Below are positions 1 through 7,855 of a stretch of 64,000 bases of DNA, piece after piece (the first letter of the stretch is position 1; each line of letters starts with the position of its first letter). The notes beneath the pieces were generated by a model. It searched no databases. It was not told the DNA's origin and saw only the letters and a list, made by a program, of their open reading frames with translations. Source of the stretch: Thermomonas sp. Its GTDB lineage: Bacteria > Pseudomonadota > Gammaproteobacteria > Xanthomonadales > Xanthomonadaceae. The position numbers were made by a program, and so were the translations under genes. Location: positions 1 through 64,000 of the forward strand of contig NZ_JAHRWW010000027.1 in assembly GCF_019104945.1 (NCBI RefSeq), written 5' to 3'.

Positions 1-159
1 CTCGCTAAGAGCTTGCCAAATACCTTACTTGTTGGCTGGGTGATCCTTGGCCCATCTGTATGCGCGCTACACGCACTTTGGCGTAGTCGCTGCACACCTA
101 ACAATTCGTTCAAGCCGAACCCGCTTCGTGGCGTCAAATGCCTGCTTACGCTACGCTAG
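1..159 (+). CDS. Integron cassette ORF, C-terminal part only, tail read through attC
   Basis: Frame 1 is open from the window edge to a TAG at 157-159. About the first 30 residues contain a hydrophobic stretch (roughly residues 8-24, reading LLVGWVILGPSV), which suggests a C-terminal membrane segment. The last ~20 residues (PNNSFKPNPLRG...) are encoded by the attC site itself, a read-through tail often seen on cassette proteins that lack an own stop codon before the recombination site. The start is outside the window, so family and length are unknown. Presence as a cassette ORF is inferred from the attC immediately downstream. Confidence 0.35.
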   Translation, partial: LAKSLPNTLLVGWVILGPSVCALHALWRSRCTPNNSFKPNPLRGVKCLLTLR

Positions 160-205
160 CAGGCATTCGCCGCCACTGCGCGCGTCGGCTTAACTCAAGC
201 GTTAG
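97..205 (+). other. Integron attC site 1
   Basis: The site runs from CCTAAC (97-102) to GTTAG (201-205). Inner complementary arms are visible: TTCAAGCCGA near the left end pairs with TCGGCTTAACT near the right end. A central imperfect palindrome (TGCCTGCTTACGCTACGC / GCTAGCAGGCA) makes it about 109 bp long, in the range of chromosomal-integron attC sites. It is nearly identical to the site at 821-929, which supports a resident (chromosomal) array. Confidence 0.85.
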
Positions 206-216
206 CGCCCAAAACA

Positions 217-825
217 ATGTCTCTCGCACTCTTTGATTTCGACGGCACAATCACTACCCACGAAACCATGCCGGACTTCGTTCGTCAGTCGGTTAGCCGT
301 CGCCGGTTGCTTCTCGGGAACCTCGTGCTTGCGCCCCTCGTTCTCGGTTACAAGCTTGGGCTCGTGTCTGGCGTCCTGATACGTCGAGTTATTGTCCGCT
401 TCGCTTATAGCGGCGTACCTCTCGCAACAATTGAGTCGGCTGGCCAAGCCTTTGCCCGGAACTATTTGCCAAATGCTTTGCGCCCCGAGGCAATGGAACG
501 CATTGCTTGGCACAAGGCTCAAGGCCACAAGGTCGTTGTCGTCTCGGGCGGCCTTGACGCTTATCTATCTCCTTGGTGCAACGAGCATGGACTGGAGCTC
601 ATTTGCTCTTCCCTGCAGCACAGCCAGGGCGTTTTGACAGGTCGTTACCTTGGGCAACAATGTGTACTTGCGGAGAAAGCACGCCGGGTTCGTGAGGGCC
701 ACGATCTGAGTGCATACTCCACAGTATATGCGTACGGCGATACCCCGGAAGACCGAGACCTGCTTGGCATCGCCACCAAGCCGCACTATCAGTGGCAAGA
801 GGTGGGCGTCCCGGTTGGGCGCTAA
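217..825 (+). CDS. HAD-superfamily IB phosphatase (integron cassette gene)
   Basis: A 202-residue HAD hydrolase of the SerB-like IB type. Motif I is FDFDGTIT at residues 6-13 (nucleophile and acid/base Asp), motif II is VVVVSGG near residue 107, the motif III Lys lies in AEKARR near 150, and motif IV is GDTPEDRDLL near 174. The segment between motifs I and II is partly hydrophobic, as in the cap region of this subfamily. The substrate is not predictable; phosphoserine-like or lipid-like phosphomonoesters are possible. The gene fills a cassette: the ATG lies 11 bp after attC 1, and its TAA stop is part of the next attC. No clear Shine-Dalgarno sequence is seen, so expression may depend on the array promoter. 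Confidence 0.85.
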   Translation: MSLALFDFDGTITTHETMPDFVRQSVSRRRLLLGNLVLAPLVLGYKLGLVSGVLIRRVIVRFAYSGVPLATIESAGQAFARNYLPNALRPEAMERIAWHKAQGHKVVVVSGGLDAYLSPWCNEHGLELICSSLQHSQGVLTGRYLGQQCVLAEKARRVREGHDLSAYSTVYAYGDTPEDRDLLGIATKPHYQWQEVGVPVGR

Positions 826-929
826 CAATTCGTTCAAGCCGAACCTACTTCGTGGCGTCAAATGCCTGCTTACGCTACGCTAGCAGGCATTCGCCGCCAC
901 TGCGCGTGTCGGCTTAACTCAAGCGTTAG
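821..929 (+). other. Integron attC site 2
   Basis: Bounded by GCTAAC (821-826) and GTTAG (925-929), with the same arms and central palindrome as attC 1. The two differ at only a few bases (for example CCGCTTCG against CTACTTCG). The stop codon of the HAD cassette gene overlaps the left box. Confidence 0.88.
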
Positions 930-970
930 GGCGCACTGCAAGTGCGTCGCAACTTACACAAGGAGCTTTG

Positions 971-1357
971 ATGTCCGGTCCTGCCCGTGCTGGCCTCTTC
1001 ATTTACGCAAAAGACCTTGAGCACCTCGCCAGCTTCTATCAAACGCTACTCGGCATGTCTCGTGCACACGCTGCACCCGGTTTAGTGGTGCTGCGCTCGC
1101 CGGACTTGCAGATCACGGTCAATGCCATGCCTTCCCATGTTGCCGAACAAGTGGACATTTCTAGCCCACCGGCCAGGCGGGACAATGCGGCCTACAAATT
1201 CTTCTTTACGGTCCCAAGCCTTCAGCAAGCCAGTCAGGCAGCCTCAGCTCTCGGGGGAGAGGTTCTGCCAGAGCAGTGGTCCGGCCCGGGTTTCATCGTG
1301 TGCAATGCAGTGGACCCAGAGGGCAATATCTTCCAGGTGCGCGAGAGTGCGCCCTAA
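971..1357 (+). CDS. VOC/glyoxalase-fold protein (integron cassette gene)
   Basis: A 128-residue protein of the vicinal oxygen chelate (glyoxalase/bleomycin resistance/dioxygenase) superfamily. It starts AGLFIYAKDLEHLASFYQ and ends DPEGNIFQVRE, the typical beta-alpha-beta-beta-beta module ends, with the C-terminal Glu a usual metal ligand. One VOC domain is present, so it would act as a dimer. ATG at 971 is preferred over TTG at 968 because AGGAG (961-965) is well spaced. The stop TAA lies in the left box of the following attC. Substrate unknown; detoxification or antibiotic-binding roles are common for cassette VOC proteins but not shown here. Confidence 0.85.
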   Translation: MSGPARAGLFIYAKDLEHLASFYQTLLGMSRAHAAPGLVVLRSPDLQITVNAMPSHVAEQVDISSPPARRDNAAYKFFFTVPSLQQASQAASALGGEVLPEQWSGPGFIVCNAVDPEGNIFQVRESAP

Positions 1358-1401
1358 CAATTCATTCAAGCCGACGCCACTGCGCTGCGCGGCTTAACTC
1401 A
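1354..1401 (+). other. Truncated integron attC site 3
   Basis: Begins CTAACAATTCATTCAAGCCGA, continues with a short palindromic centre (CACTGCGCTGCG) and CGGCTTAACTCA, then stops. The expected AGCGTTAG right box is replaced by GCAACTGTCTTCC, the start of IS110-family sequence. This is a shorter attC type than sites 1 and 2. Confidence 0.7.
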
Positions 1402-1746
1402 GCAACTGTCTTCCGATAGTCGGTCAAATCGCCAATCACTGCGCGCTCGCAAGCTCATCTCTTCGCCGTGCATTGACGATACCCAGCAGCTTGCGCATGC
1501 ACGCCACTAAGGCCACTTTCCCGACCTTCCCGCGGGCGCGTAATTGCTGGTAATGCGCCCTCATTTCTGGATCCCAACGCACCGATGATAGCGTTGCCAT
1601 ATAGAGCGCCACTCTGACGTGTGTGCGCCCTCCTCGTATCCGGCGCTTCCCTTGGGATTGCCCACTGTCTTTGGCCATCGGCGCGACTCCTATGGGATTG
1701 CCCACTGTCTTTGGCCATCGGCGCGACTCCTACCAGCTTGCTGATC
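1402..1746 (-). pseudogene. IS110-family transposase, C-terminal remnant
   Basis: On the minus strand the fragment reads GVAPMAKDSGQ, GKRRIRGGR, VRVALYMATLSSVR, then ARGKVGKVALVACMRKLL, the conserved C-terminal (transposase_20) region of IS110/IS1111 transposases. The N-terminal RuvC-like DEDD part is absent. A 40-bp tandem duplication shifts the reading frame between the SKLVGVAP segment and the rest, and the upstream end is cut by the IS3 element at 1747. The downstream end abuts a truncated attC with only ~35 bp after the stop codon. The gene cannot be functional. Confidence 0.8.
1653..1732. repeat. 40-bp tandem duplication (2 copies)
   Basis: Positions 1653-1692 and 1693-1732 are the same 40-bp unit, beginning TGGGATTGCCCACTG and ending GCGCGACTCCTA. 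The second copy differs only at its last bases. It lies inside the IS110 transposase remnant and puts the two halves out of frame because 40 is not a multiple of three. Confidence 0.95.
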
Positions 1747-1772
1747 TGAACAGCCCCGGGTATCGAGGAGGC
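1747..1772 (+). repeat. IS3-element terminal inverted repeat (orfB end)
   Basis: Starts TGAACAGCCCCGGGTATCGA; matches the repeat at 3040-3065 in inverse orientation at 25 of 26 positions. Confidence 0.93.
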
Positions 1773-1780
1773 AAATTAGT

Positions 1781-2700
1781 TTAAGTGATTGCGGCTGACT
1801 CGGGCTGTTGTTCGAGTTGCCGCCAATAGTTTGCCTCAGCTTCCGCCGGTGGGATACCTCCAATAGGTTTGAGTAGTCTGCTGTGGTTGAACCAATGCAC
1901 CCATTGCAGGGTGGCAAGTTCCACGGATTCTCTGTTTTTCCAAGGCCCTCGGCGGTGAATCAGCTCCGCTTTGTATAGCCCGTTGATGGTTTCGGCCAAC
2001 GCATTGTCATACGAATCTCCCTTGCTACCCACCGAGGGTTTAATGCCTGCTTGCTCTAGTCGCTCGGTGTAGCGAATGCTGACGTATTGCGCCCCCCGAT
2101 CTGAATGATGGATCAAGTCGTCAATCGCAGGCTGACGATCAAACAGCGCTTGCTCCAGTGCATCCAGCACGAAATCTGTCTGCATCGTGCGGCTGACCCG
2201 CCACCCCACAATACGACGCGCGAATACATCAATGACAAAGGCGACGTAGAGCCAGCCTTGCCATGTGCTGACATAGGTGAAGTCCGATACCCATAACTGG
2301 TTTGGCCTGTCAGCACTAAAGACGCGATTGACCCGATCCAGTGGGCAAGGCACAGCGGTATTCGGTGTTGTGGTGCGCACCGCCTTCCCTCTGCGTACGC
2401 CCTGCAAACCTAGGCGACGCATCAGTCGTTCAACCGTGCAGCGCGCTACCCGGATGCCTTCACGATTCATCTGCAACCAGACTTTGTCAGCGCCATAGAC
2501 CTGCCAGTTGGCATGCCAAACACGCTGTACATCCAATACCAGCACAGCATCGCGTTGTGCGCGTGGGCTTCGCAGCTCAGGGCAGCGTCGCCGTGCCGCA
2601 TGACGCCAGTAACACGAAGGGGCCATTTGCAGGACGTTGCAAATGGGCTCGACCCCATAGCGGTCACGATAATGATCGATATACGCTTTTAGCGTTTGAG
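1781..2700 (-). CDS. IS3-family transposase OrfB (DDE integrase domain)
   Basis: Catalytic subunit of the IS3 transposase. Homology begins at [16 protein letters not shown] near 2697 (the HTH_21 region), runs through the rve integrase core, and shows the DDE residues: Asp in WVSDFTYV, Asp in HHSDRGAQY, and Glu in [12 protein letters not shown]. The first ATG in frame (2626) is inside the conserved region, so the protein is expected as an OrfAB fusion by -1 frameshifting from orfA, as is usual in this family. No internal stop or deletion is seen, so the element may be active. Confidence 0.88.
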
Positions 2701-3015
2701 TTGGCGGTCGAGCTCCGCTTGCGCAAAAAAAGCACTGGCCGTCTTCAATATTTCATTGGCCCGGCGAAGCTCCTTGACCTCACGTTCCAACGCTTTAATG
2801 CGCTGCGCATCCGCCGTTGTCGTGCCAGCGCGCACACCAGCATCGACTTCCGTGCGTTTAACCCATTCGAGCAACGTGTCTGCTGTGCAGCCTATTTTCG
2901 GGGCAATGGACTGCACGACTGCCCAAAGTGATGGGTATTCATTGCGGTGCTCTTGCACTATGCGAACCGCACGTTCACGGACTTCAGGTGTAAATCGATT
3001 CGATTTCTTGTTCAT
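2689..3015 (-). CDS. IS3-family transposase OrfA
   Basis: A 108-residue DNA-binding subunit with a helix-turn-helix (residues ~10-55: [15 protein letters not shown] ... [14 protein letters not shown]) followed by a leucine-zipper-like coiled coil ([19 protein letters not shown]) that mediates multimer formation. The 3' end overlaps orfB in the -1 frame. A run of seven T residues in SAFFAQ is a possible slippery site. Length and motif order match intact OrfA proteins of the IS3 group. Confidence 0.9.
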   Translation of the reverse strand: MNKKSNRFTPEVRERAVRIVQEHRNEYPSLWAVVQSIAPKIGCTADTLLEWVKRTEVDAGVRAGTTTADAQRIKALEREVKELRRANEILKTASAFFAQAELDRQLKR

Positions 3016-3039
3016 AGCTCCATTCTCTCGATCTTTGGA

Positions 3040-3065
3040 GCCTCCTCAATACCCGGGGCTGTTCA
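3040..3065 (-). repeat. IS3-element terminal inverted repeat (orfA end)
   Basis: Plus-strand GCCTCCTCAATACCCGGGGC... is the inverse of the repeat at 1747-1772 with one mismatch. Confidence 0.93.
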
Positions 3066-3077
3066 TACCGCACGAAG

Positions 3078-3212
3078 TACCTGACACTCGCTGCCGCAAG
3101 AACGGATGTGTTCGATTACATCGAACGTCGTCACAACGCTAGAATGCGACGGCGGGTTGCCAAGCAGGATTTGAAGTTTTCAGCCCTTTTATAACCGTCC
3201 GTGGAAATGGGG
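3078..3212 (+). pseudogene. Probable C-terminal fragment of a second IS3-type transposase
   Basis: Read in frame from 3078, this stretch gives AAARTDVFDYIERRHNAR, then RRVAKQDLKFSALL, an in-frame TAA at 3192, and PSVEMG. The A-R-x-D-V-F-D-Y-I-E segment is typical of the C-terminal end of IS3-family OrfB proteins (where FYN or FHN follows). It lies directly beside, and opposite in orientation to, the complete IS3 element. No start or catalytic part is present. The assignment rests on a short motif only. Confidence 0.4.
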
Positions 3213-3218
3213 GTGAAC

Positions 3219-3263
3219 CCCAACGCACCGACGATAGCGCCGCCATATAGAGCGCCACTCTGA
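3219..3263 (-). pseudogene. Second short IS110 transposase fragment
   Basis: A 45-bp segment matches 1573-1617 with three mismatches in the same orientation. It encodes the same conserved peptide (LRVALYMAALSSVRWG on the minus strand). Because it differs from the first copy, it derives from a related but distinct IS110 element rather than a simple duplication. Confidence 0.65.
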
Positions 3264-3264
3264 G

Positions 3265-3324
3265 CGTCGAATCGACGGTATCGAGTTGGTGGAGTTCGCC
3301 GAAGCCTTGGGCGTGCCGCCCTTG
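3265..3324 (+). pseudogene. Possible XRE-type HTH regulator fragment
   Basis: The translation RIDGIELVEFAEALGVPP resembles the end of a Cro/C1-type helix-turn-helix domain, in which a conserved E-L-V-E-(F/L)-A-x-A-L-G follows the recognition helix. No upstream helix or start is present. The reading frame continues to 3451, through the tRNA terminator and into the tRNA, with no recognisable content. Only about 18 residues support the call. Confidence 0.3.
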
Positions 3325-3396
3325 AATACTAGGCGAGTACCTGAGCCGACGCGGCGCTGGGCACTTCCCGAAGACCAAGCGCAACTACTGACGCCC

Positions 3397-3432
3397 AAAA
3401 CAAGAAGGGCAGTCGATTGGTTGCCCTTCTTG
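3397..3432 (-). terminator. Rho-independent terminator of tRNA-Thr
   Basis: On the minus strand the arms CAAGAAGGGCA and TGCCCTTCTTG form a perfect 11-bp stem with a 10-nt loop, followed by TTTT. It begins 7 bp after the tRNA 3' end. Confidence 0.85.
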
Positions 3433-3438
3433 TCTCAT

Positions 3439-3514
3439 TGGTGCCGGAGATAGGAATCGAACCTACGACCCCATCATTACGAATGACGTGCTCTACCAAC
3501 TGAGCTACTCCGGC
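3439..3514 (-). tRNA. tRNA-Thr (anticodon CGU)
   Basis: A 76-nt cloverleaf with acceptor arms GCCGGAG / CTCCGGC, discriminator A and an encoded CCA. The D arm is GCTCAGTTGGTAGAGC, the anticodon stem CGTCA/TGATG encloses loop TTCGTAA (anticodon CGT), and the T arm contains GGTTCGATTCC. It decodes ACG. It marks the boundary between the integron/IS debris and the core genes, and tRNA 3' ends are common integration sites, though no second copy of its 3' end was found in the window. Confidence 0.95.
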
Positions 3515-3548
3515 AAGGTCGGCAATTCTAGCTGGTTCTTCTATGAAC

Positions 3549-4493
3549 TTACAACTGCCTGAGTTCTTTCGGCAAGGCGAACACCATGCTCTCGGGTTCC
3601 CCGCGCAGTTCGCGCACGTCAGCCGCACCTAATTCGTGTAAGCGTTTAAGCACCCCCTGCACCAGCACCTCCGGTGCCGAGGCCCCTGCGGTGACACCCA
3701 CGCGTTTGTGTGCCGCCACCCATGCTGGGTCAATTTCAGCGGCACTATCAATTAGTAGCGCATCGGCACCCTCGCGCTGCGCCAGCTCACGCAAGCGGTT
3801 GGAGTTGGACGAATTCGGCGACCCCACCACCAGCACCGCGTCGCAACCATCGCGTACGAGGTCACGCACGGCGTCTTGGCGGTTTTGCGTGGCATAGCAA
3901 ATATCGTCGTGCTTCGGTCCTTGAATCTGCGGGTACTTGGTTTTGAGCGCGGCAATGATGTCGCGGGTATCGTCCACACTCAGCGTGGTCTGGGTGGTGT
4001 AGGCGCAATTACTGGGTTGCTTGATCTCCAGCGTGGCGACGTCGTCAATGTCTTCCACCAAATGAATCTCACCGGTTTGCCCGCGCGCACTCCACTGCCC
4101 CATGGTGCCTTCCACTTCCGGGTGACCGGCGTGACCAATCAGCACCATATCGCGCCCGCGGCGGCTCTGCCTGCTGACCTCTTGGTGCACCTTGGTGACC
4201 AGCGGGCAGGTCGCGTCGAATACCCGCAGCCCACGCCGTTCGGCCTCGGCGCGCACTGCTTGAGAAACACCGTGGGCGGAAAAGATAACGGTGGCACCAT
4301 CCGGCACTTCGTCGAGCTCTTCGACAAAGATCGCACCGCGCGCTTTGAGGTCATCCACCACAAATTTATTGTGTACGACTTCGTGGCGCACATAGATCGG
4401 CGCACCAAACAGTTCTAGCGTGCGCTTGACGATTTCAATCGCGCGATCGACACCGGCGCAAAAGCCGCGCGGGTTGGCAAGCAAAATATCCAT
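3549..4493 (-). CDS. ispH: 4-hydroxy-3-methylbut-2-enyl diphosphate reductase
   Basis: Last enzyme of the MEP isoprenoid pathway; it reduces HMBPP to IPP and DMAPP with a 4Fe-4S cluster. The 314-residue length is normal. The three cluster cysteines are visible at residue 12 ([13 protein letters not shown]), near 96 ([11 protein letters not shown]) and near 197 ([10 protein letters not shown]), followed by [10 protein letters not shown]. The C-terminal TAGASAPE segment is also conserved. It is the last gene of the murJ-ribF-ileS-lspA-ispH run, 9 bp after lspA. In E. coli an fkpB gene lies between lspA and ispH; it is missing here. Confidence 0.97.
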   Translation of the reverse strand: MDILLANPRGFCAGVDRAIEIVKRTLELFGAPIYVRHEVVHNKFVVDDLKARGAIFVEELDEVPDGATVIFSAHGVSQAVRAEAERRGLRVFDATCPLVTKVHQEVSRQSRRGRDMVLIGHAGHPEVEGTMGQWSARGQTGEIHLVEDIDDVATLEIKQPSNCAYTTQTTLSVDDTRDIIAALKTKYPQIQGPKHDDICYATQNRQDAVRDLVRDGCDAVLVVGSPNSSNSNRLRELAQREGADALLIDSAAEIDPAWVAAHKRVGVTAGASAPEVLVQGVLKRLHELGAADVRELRGEPESMVFALPKELRQL

Positions 4494-4502
4494 GCGTGTA
4501 GT

Positions 4503-5006
4503 TTACCCCCCTACGCTCGGCTTGGCCTTGCCCGACATCAAGCCAAACACGCCCAGCCCAATGGCACCCCCCACTACCGCGCAATCGGCGATATTGAACG
4601 CGGGCCAGTAATAGCTGCCCACATACCACTGAATAAAATCCACTACATGACCATGCATTAGCCGGTCGATGACGTTACCCACTGCGCCGCCGATCACCAG
4701 GGCCAGCGGAAGCGCTTGTTTCCAGTCAGAGCGCGGTGTTTTGGCCAGCATCCAAGCCATCAAGCCGCTGATGCCAAACGCCAGTAGCACGAAGAAATAC
4801 TTTTGCCAGCCACCCGCATCGGCAAGAAAGCTAAACGCTGCGCCGGTGTTATAAGTGCGGTACCAGTTCCAAAACCCGTCGACCACCGGCACAGCGGTGT
4901 ATTCCGGCAGACTGCCAAGCACCCAAGCCTTCGACCACTGATCGAGCAGCAGCACCAGCACCGAGACCAGCAGCCACGGCAACGCATTGGACTTTACCTT
5001 TGCCAT
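4503..5006 (-). CDS. lspA: Lipoprotein signal peptidase II
   Basis: Inner-membrane aspartyl protease that cleaves signal peptides of prolipoproteins. The 167-residue protein from [13 protein letters not shown] has four hydrophobic segments. The catalytic Asp pair lies in [15 protein letters not shown] and [11 protein letters not shown]. The start at 5006 is chosen because the ATG overlaps the ileS stop by one base (TAATG), which indicates translational coupling; a longer frame to 5123 exists but is basic and non-conserved. The position between ileS and ispH is as in many proteobacteria. Confidence 0.95.
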   Translation of the reverse strand: MAKVKSNALPWLLVSVLVLLLDQWSKAWVLGSLPEYTAVPVVDGFWNWYRTYNTGAAFSFLADAGGWQKYFFVLLAFGISGLMAWMLAKTPRSDWKQALPLALVIGGAVGNVIDRLMHGHVVDFIQWYVGSYYWPAFNIADCAVVGGAIGLGVFGLMSGKAKPSVGG

Positions 5007-7855
5007 TAGAACCAGCGGCGCGTTTCGCCTGCGCCCTCCACGTTCTCCACACAGCGCCCGCACAGTGCGGGATGCTCGGCGTGGTGACCTACGTCTTCGC
5101 GGTAGTGCCAGCAGCGCACACACTTATGTTTCTCAGTGGGTGCTACAGTCACGCCAATGGCGCTGGCCTGGTTATCCGGCACAAGATGCACATCGCCGCT
5201 AATCAACAGGAAGCGCAGCTCGCTCGCCACCGGCGACAACCAATTCTGGTCGGCCACGCCCACATGCAAGGTGACCTCGGCCTCCAGTGCCGCGCCAATT
5301 TTGCCTTCGGCACGCAGCGGCTCTAGCGCCTTTGTGACCTGCTCACGCAGTTCCAGCAGACCTTCAAAATCCTTCACCGCCAGCGGTGCATCACTAGGTA
5401 GCGACGCCAACCCTTCATACCACGTGGCCAAAAGCACATTCCCCGCGCGCTTGCCGGGCAAATAGCCCCATAGCTCATCGGCGGTAAAGCTGAGCACTGG
5501 TGCGATCCAGCGCGCGAAGGCTTCGGCGATGTGGTACATCGCACTTTGCGCACTACGGCGGCCGCGCGCGTCTTCTTGCATGGTGTAGAGGCGGTCTTTG
5601 GTGACGTCCAGATACAGCGAGCCAAGATCCACGCTGCAGAAGTTCATCAATGTTTGCACGACCGAAGCAAAATCGTAGTCGGCATATGCGCCCTTGATCG
5701 CTTCTTGCACTTCAAACGCACGGTGCACGATGAAACGATCCAGCGCCACCATGTCTTCTAGCGGTAGCAGATGCTGCGTCGGATCGAATCCATGCAAATT
5801 ACCCAGCAGAAAGCGCGCGGTATTGCGAATGCGGCGGTAGGCATCGGCATTGCGCTTCAAAATTTCCTGCGACAACGACATCTCATTGCTGTAGTCGGTG
5901 GAGGCGATCCACAGGCGCAGGATGTCCGCGCCCAGCTTGTTCATGATGTCCTGCGGCTCGATGCCATTGCCCAGGGATTTACTCATCTTGCGGCCGTGTT
6001 CATCCACGGTGAACCCGTGGGTGAGGCACTGTCGGTACGGTGCAGCTTTGTCCAGCGCTACGCCGGTGAGTAGCGAACTTTGGAACCAGCCTCGGTGCTG
6101 ATCAGAGCCTTCCAAATAAAGATCAGCCGGTTTATTCAAGCCACGTTCGGGCAGCACGCACTCGTGGGTGACGCCGGAGTCGAACCAGACATCGAGGATG
6201 TCAGTGATCTTGTCGTAATCCTTCGCCTCATCGCCAAGCAACTCGGTAGCGTCCAGCGTGTACCAAATATCAATACCGCCCTGCTCCACTTTATCGGCCA
6301 CGGCGTGCATCAGTTCTACGCTGCGCGGGTGCACATCGCCGGTTTCGCGGTGCACGAACAGCGCAATCGGCACACCCCAAGTGCGCTGGCGCGAGATCGT
6401 CCAATCCGGGCGGCCTTCCACCATGCCCGCGATGCGCGCCTGCCCCCATTCGGGGTACCACTTCACCGTCTCGATGGCGGCCAGCGCGTCGCGGCGCAGA
6501 TTCGCTTGTTCCATCGAAATGAACCACTGCGGCGTGGCGCGGAACGCAATAGGTGTTTTATGCCGCCAGCAGTGCGGGTAGCTGTGCTTGAGCGGCGCGA
6601 ACGCCAGCAGGTGACCATTTGCGCGCAGCACTTCCACGATGGCGTCGTTGGCCTTCCAAACGTGCAGCTGGGTGAGGTCCACATCGCCCGCTTTCGGTGT
6701 GGACGGCAGATACACGCCGCGCCCATCCACCGGATTAAGCTGGGCAGCGCTGTATTTTTCGATCAAACCGTACTTCTGGCCGATCACGAAGTCTTCCTGG
6801 CCGTGGCCTGGGGCGGTATGCACCGCGCCGGTACCATCCTCGGCACTGACGTGATCGCCCACCAGCACCGGGATATCGCGCTCGGCGTAGAACGGGTGCG
6901 CAAACAGCAGACCTTCCAGCTTTTCACCCTGTGCGCGGCCAAGGACCACTACTTCGTCCACGCCATAGCGTCGCAGCGCCTTTTCCGCCAGTGCTTCGGC
7001 CAAAATCAGCCAACGACGCCCACCATCGGCGCGCGCCGGGCCTTCCACCAGCACATAGTCGAAATCTGGCCCTAGCGAAATCGCCAGCGACGCGGGCAGC
7101 GTCCACGGCGTGGTGGTCCAGATCGGAATTGCCACGTCCACATCTTCCGGCAGTTCGCTGCCGAAGACGCGGCTTACTTGCTGCGGGTTGCGTGCGCTAT
7201 AAGCCACATCCACCGCTGGCGAGGTCTTGTCTTGGTATTCGATCTCGGCTTCGGCCAAGGCGCTGCCGCAGTCGAAACACCAGTACACCGGCTTCACCCC
7301 GCGCAGCAGGTGGCCGTTGTCCACCACTTTGGCCAGTGCTCGGATTTCATTGGCTTCGAAATGGAAGTCTAGGGTCTGATACGGATTGTCCCAATCGCCC
7401 AACACGCCGAGGCGCTTGAAATCACGGCGCTGCACATCGATCTGCTCGCGCGCGTATTCACGGCACTTCTGGCGGAACTCGGTGGCATCAAGCTTCACGC
7501 CCACTTTGCCGAATTTCTTTTCGATCGCGATTTCAATCGGCAGGCCGTGGCAGTCCCAGCCAGGGATATACGGCGCGTCAAACCCCGCCAAGGTTTTCGA
7601 CTTGACGATGATGTCTTTCAAAATTTTATTGACTGCATGGCCCAAATGGATCGCGCCGTTGGCATAGGGCGGGCCATCGTGCAACACGAACTGTGGGCGG
7701 CCTTTCGCAGCAGCGCGAATCTGCCCGTACAGGTCTTCCGAATACCAGCGCGCCAGCGTGCCCGGCTCGCGCTTGGGCAGGTCGCCGCGCATCGGAAACT
7801 CGGTTTCCGGCAGCAGAATGGTGGACTTGTAGGGGTTCTCGGTCTGTTCAGTCAC
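5006..7855 (-). CDS. ileS: Isoleucyl-tRNA synthetase
   Basis: Class I aminoacyl-tRNA synthetase that charges tRNA-Ile in the cytoplasm and edits valine. The 949-residue protein has the HIGH motif as HLGH (around residue 71, [13 protein letters not shown]), the CP1 editing domain in the middle, the KMSKS loop ([10 protein letters not shown]), and a C-terminal zinc-finger [12 protein letters not shown]...CGRC. Length and domain order are normal for bacterial type IleS. It overlaps ribF by ATGA (7852-7855) and lspA by one base, so the three genes are one transcription unit. Confidence 0.98.
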   Translation of the reverse strand: MTEQTENPYKSTILLPETEFPMRGDLPKREPGTLARWYSEDLYGQIRAAAKGRPQFVLHDGPPYANGAIHLGHAVNKILKDIIVKSKTLAGFDAPYIPGWDCHGLPIEIAIEKKFGKVGVKLDATEFRQKCREYAREQIDVQRRDFKRLGVLGDWDNPYQTLDFHFEANEIRALAKVVDNGHLLRGVKPVYWCFDCGSALAEAEIEYQDKTSPAVDVAYSARNPQQVSRVFGSELPEDVDVAIPIWTTTPWTLPASLAISLGPDFDYVLVEGPARADGGRRWLILAEALAEKALRRYGVDEVVVLGRAQGEKLEGLLFAHPFYAERDIPVLVGDHVSAEDGTGAVHTAPGHGQEDFVIGQKYGLIEKYSAAQLNPVDGRGVYLPSTPKAGDVDLTQLHVWKANDAIVEVLRANGHLLAFAPLKHSYPHCWRHKTPIAFRATPQWFISMEQANLRRDALAAIETVKWYPEWGQARIAGMVEGRPDWTISRQRTWGVPIALFVHRETGDVHPRSVELMHAVADKVEQGGIDIWYTLDATELLGDEAKDYDKITDILDVWFDSGVTHECVLPERGLNKPADLYLEGSDQHRGWFQSSLLTGVALDKAAPYRQCLTHGFTVDEHGRKMSKSLGNGIEPQDIMNKLGADILRLWIASTDYSNEMSLSQEILKRNADAYRRIRNTARFLLGNLHGFDPTQHLLPLEDMVALDRFIVHRAFEVQEAIKGAYADYDFASVVQTLMNFCSVDLGSLYLDVTKDRLYTMQEDARGRRSAQSAMYHIAEAFARWIAPVLSFTADELWGYLPGKRAGNVLLATWYEGLASLPSDAPLAVKDFEGLLELREQVTKALEPLRAEGKIGAALEAEVTLHVGVADQNWLSPVASELRFLLISGDVHLVPDNQASAIGVTVAPTEKHKCVRCWHYREDVGHHAEHPALCGRCVENVEGAGETRRWF

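Larger units (their letters stand above)
1747..3065 (-). mobile_element. Complete IS3-family insertion sequence
   Basis: A 1319-bp element bounded by 26-bp terminal inverted repeats (1747-1772 and 3040-3065) with one mismatch, both starting TGAACAGCCCCGGGTA from outside. It carries overlapping orfA and orfB in the usual -1 arrangement. The three bases outside each end do not match (ATC against TAC), so no target duplication is visible. The flanks are also unrelated: IS110 remnant on one side, other fragments on the other. Confidence 0.93.

Noticed and set aside
1747-3065. Composite transposon formed by the IS110 pieces around the IS3 element
   Set aside because: The IS110 pieces are short, defective and lack ends; they cannot act as transposon arms.
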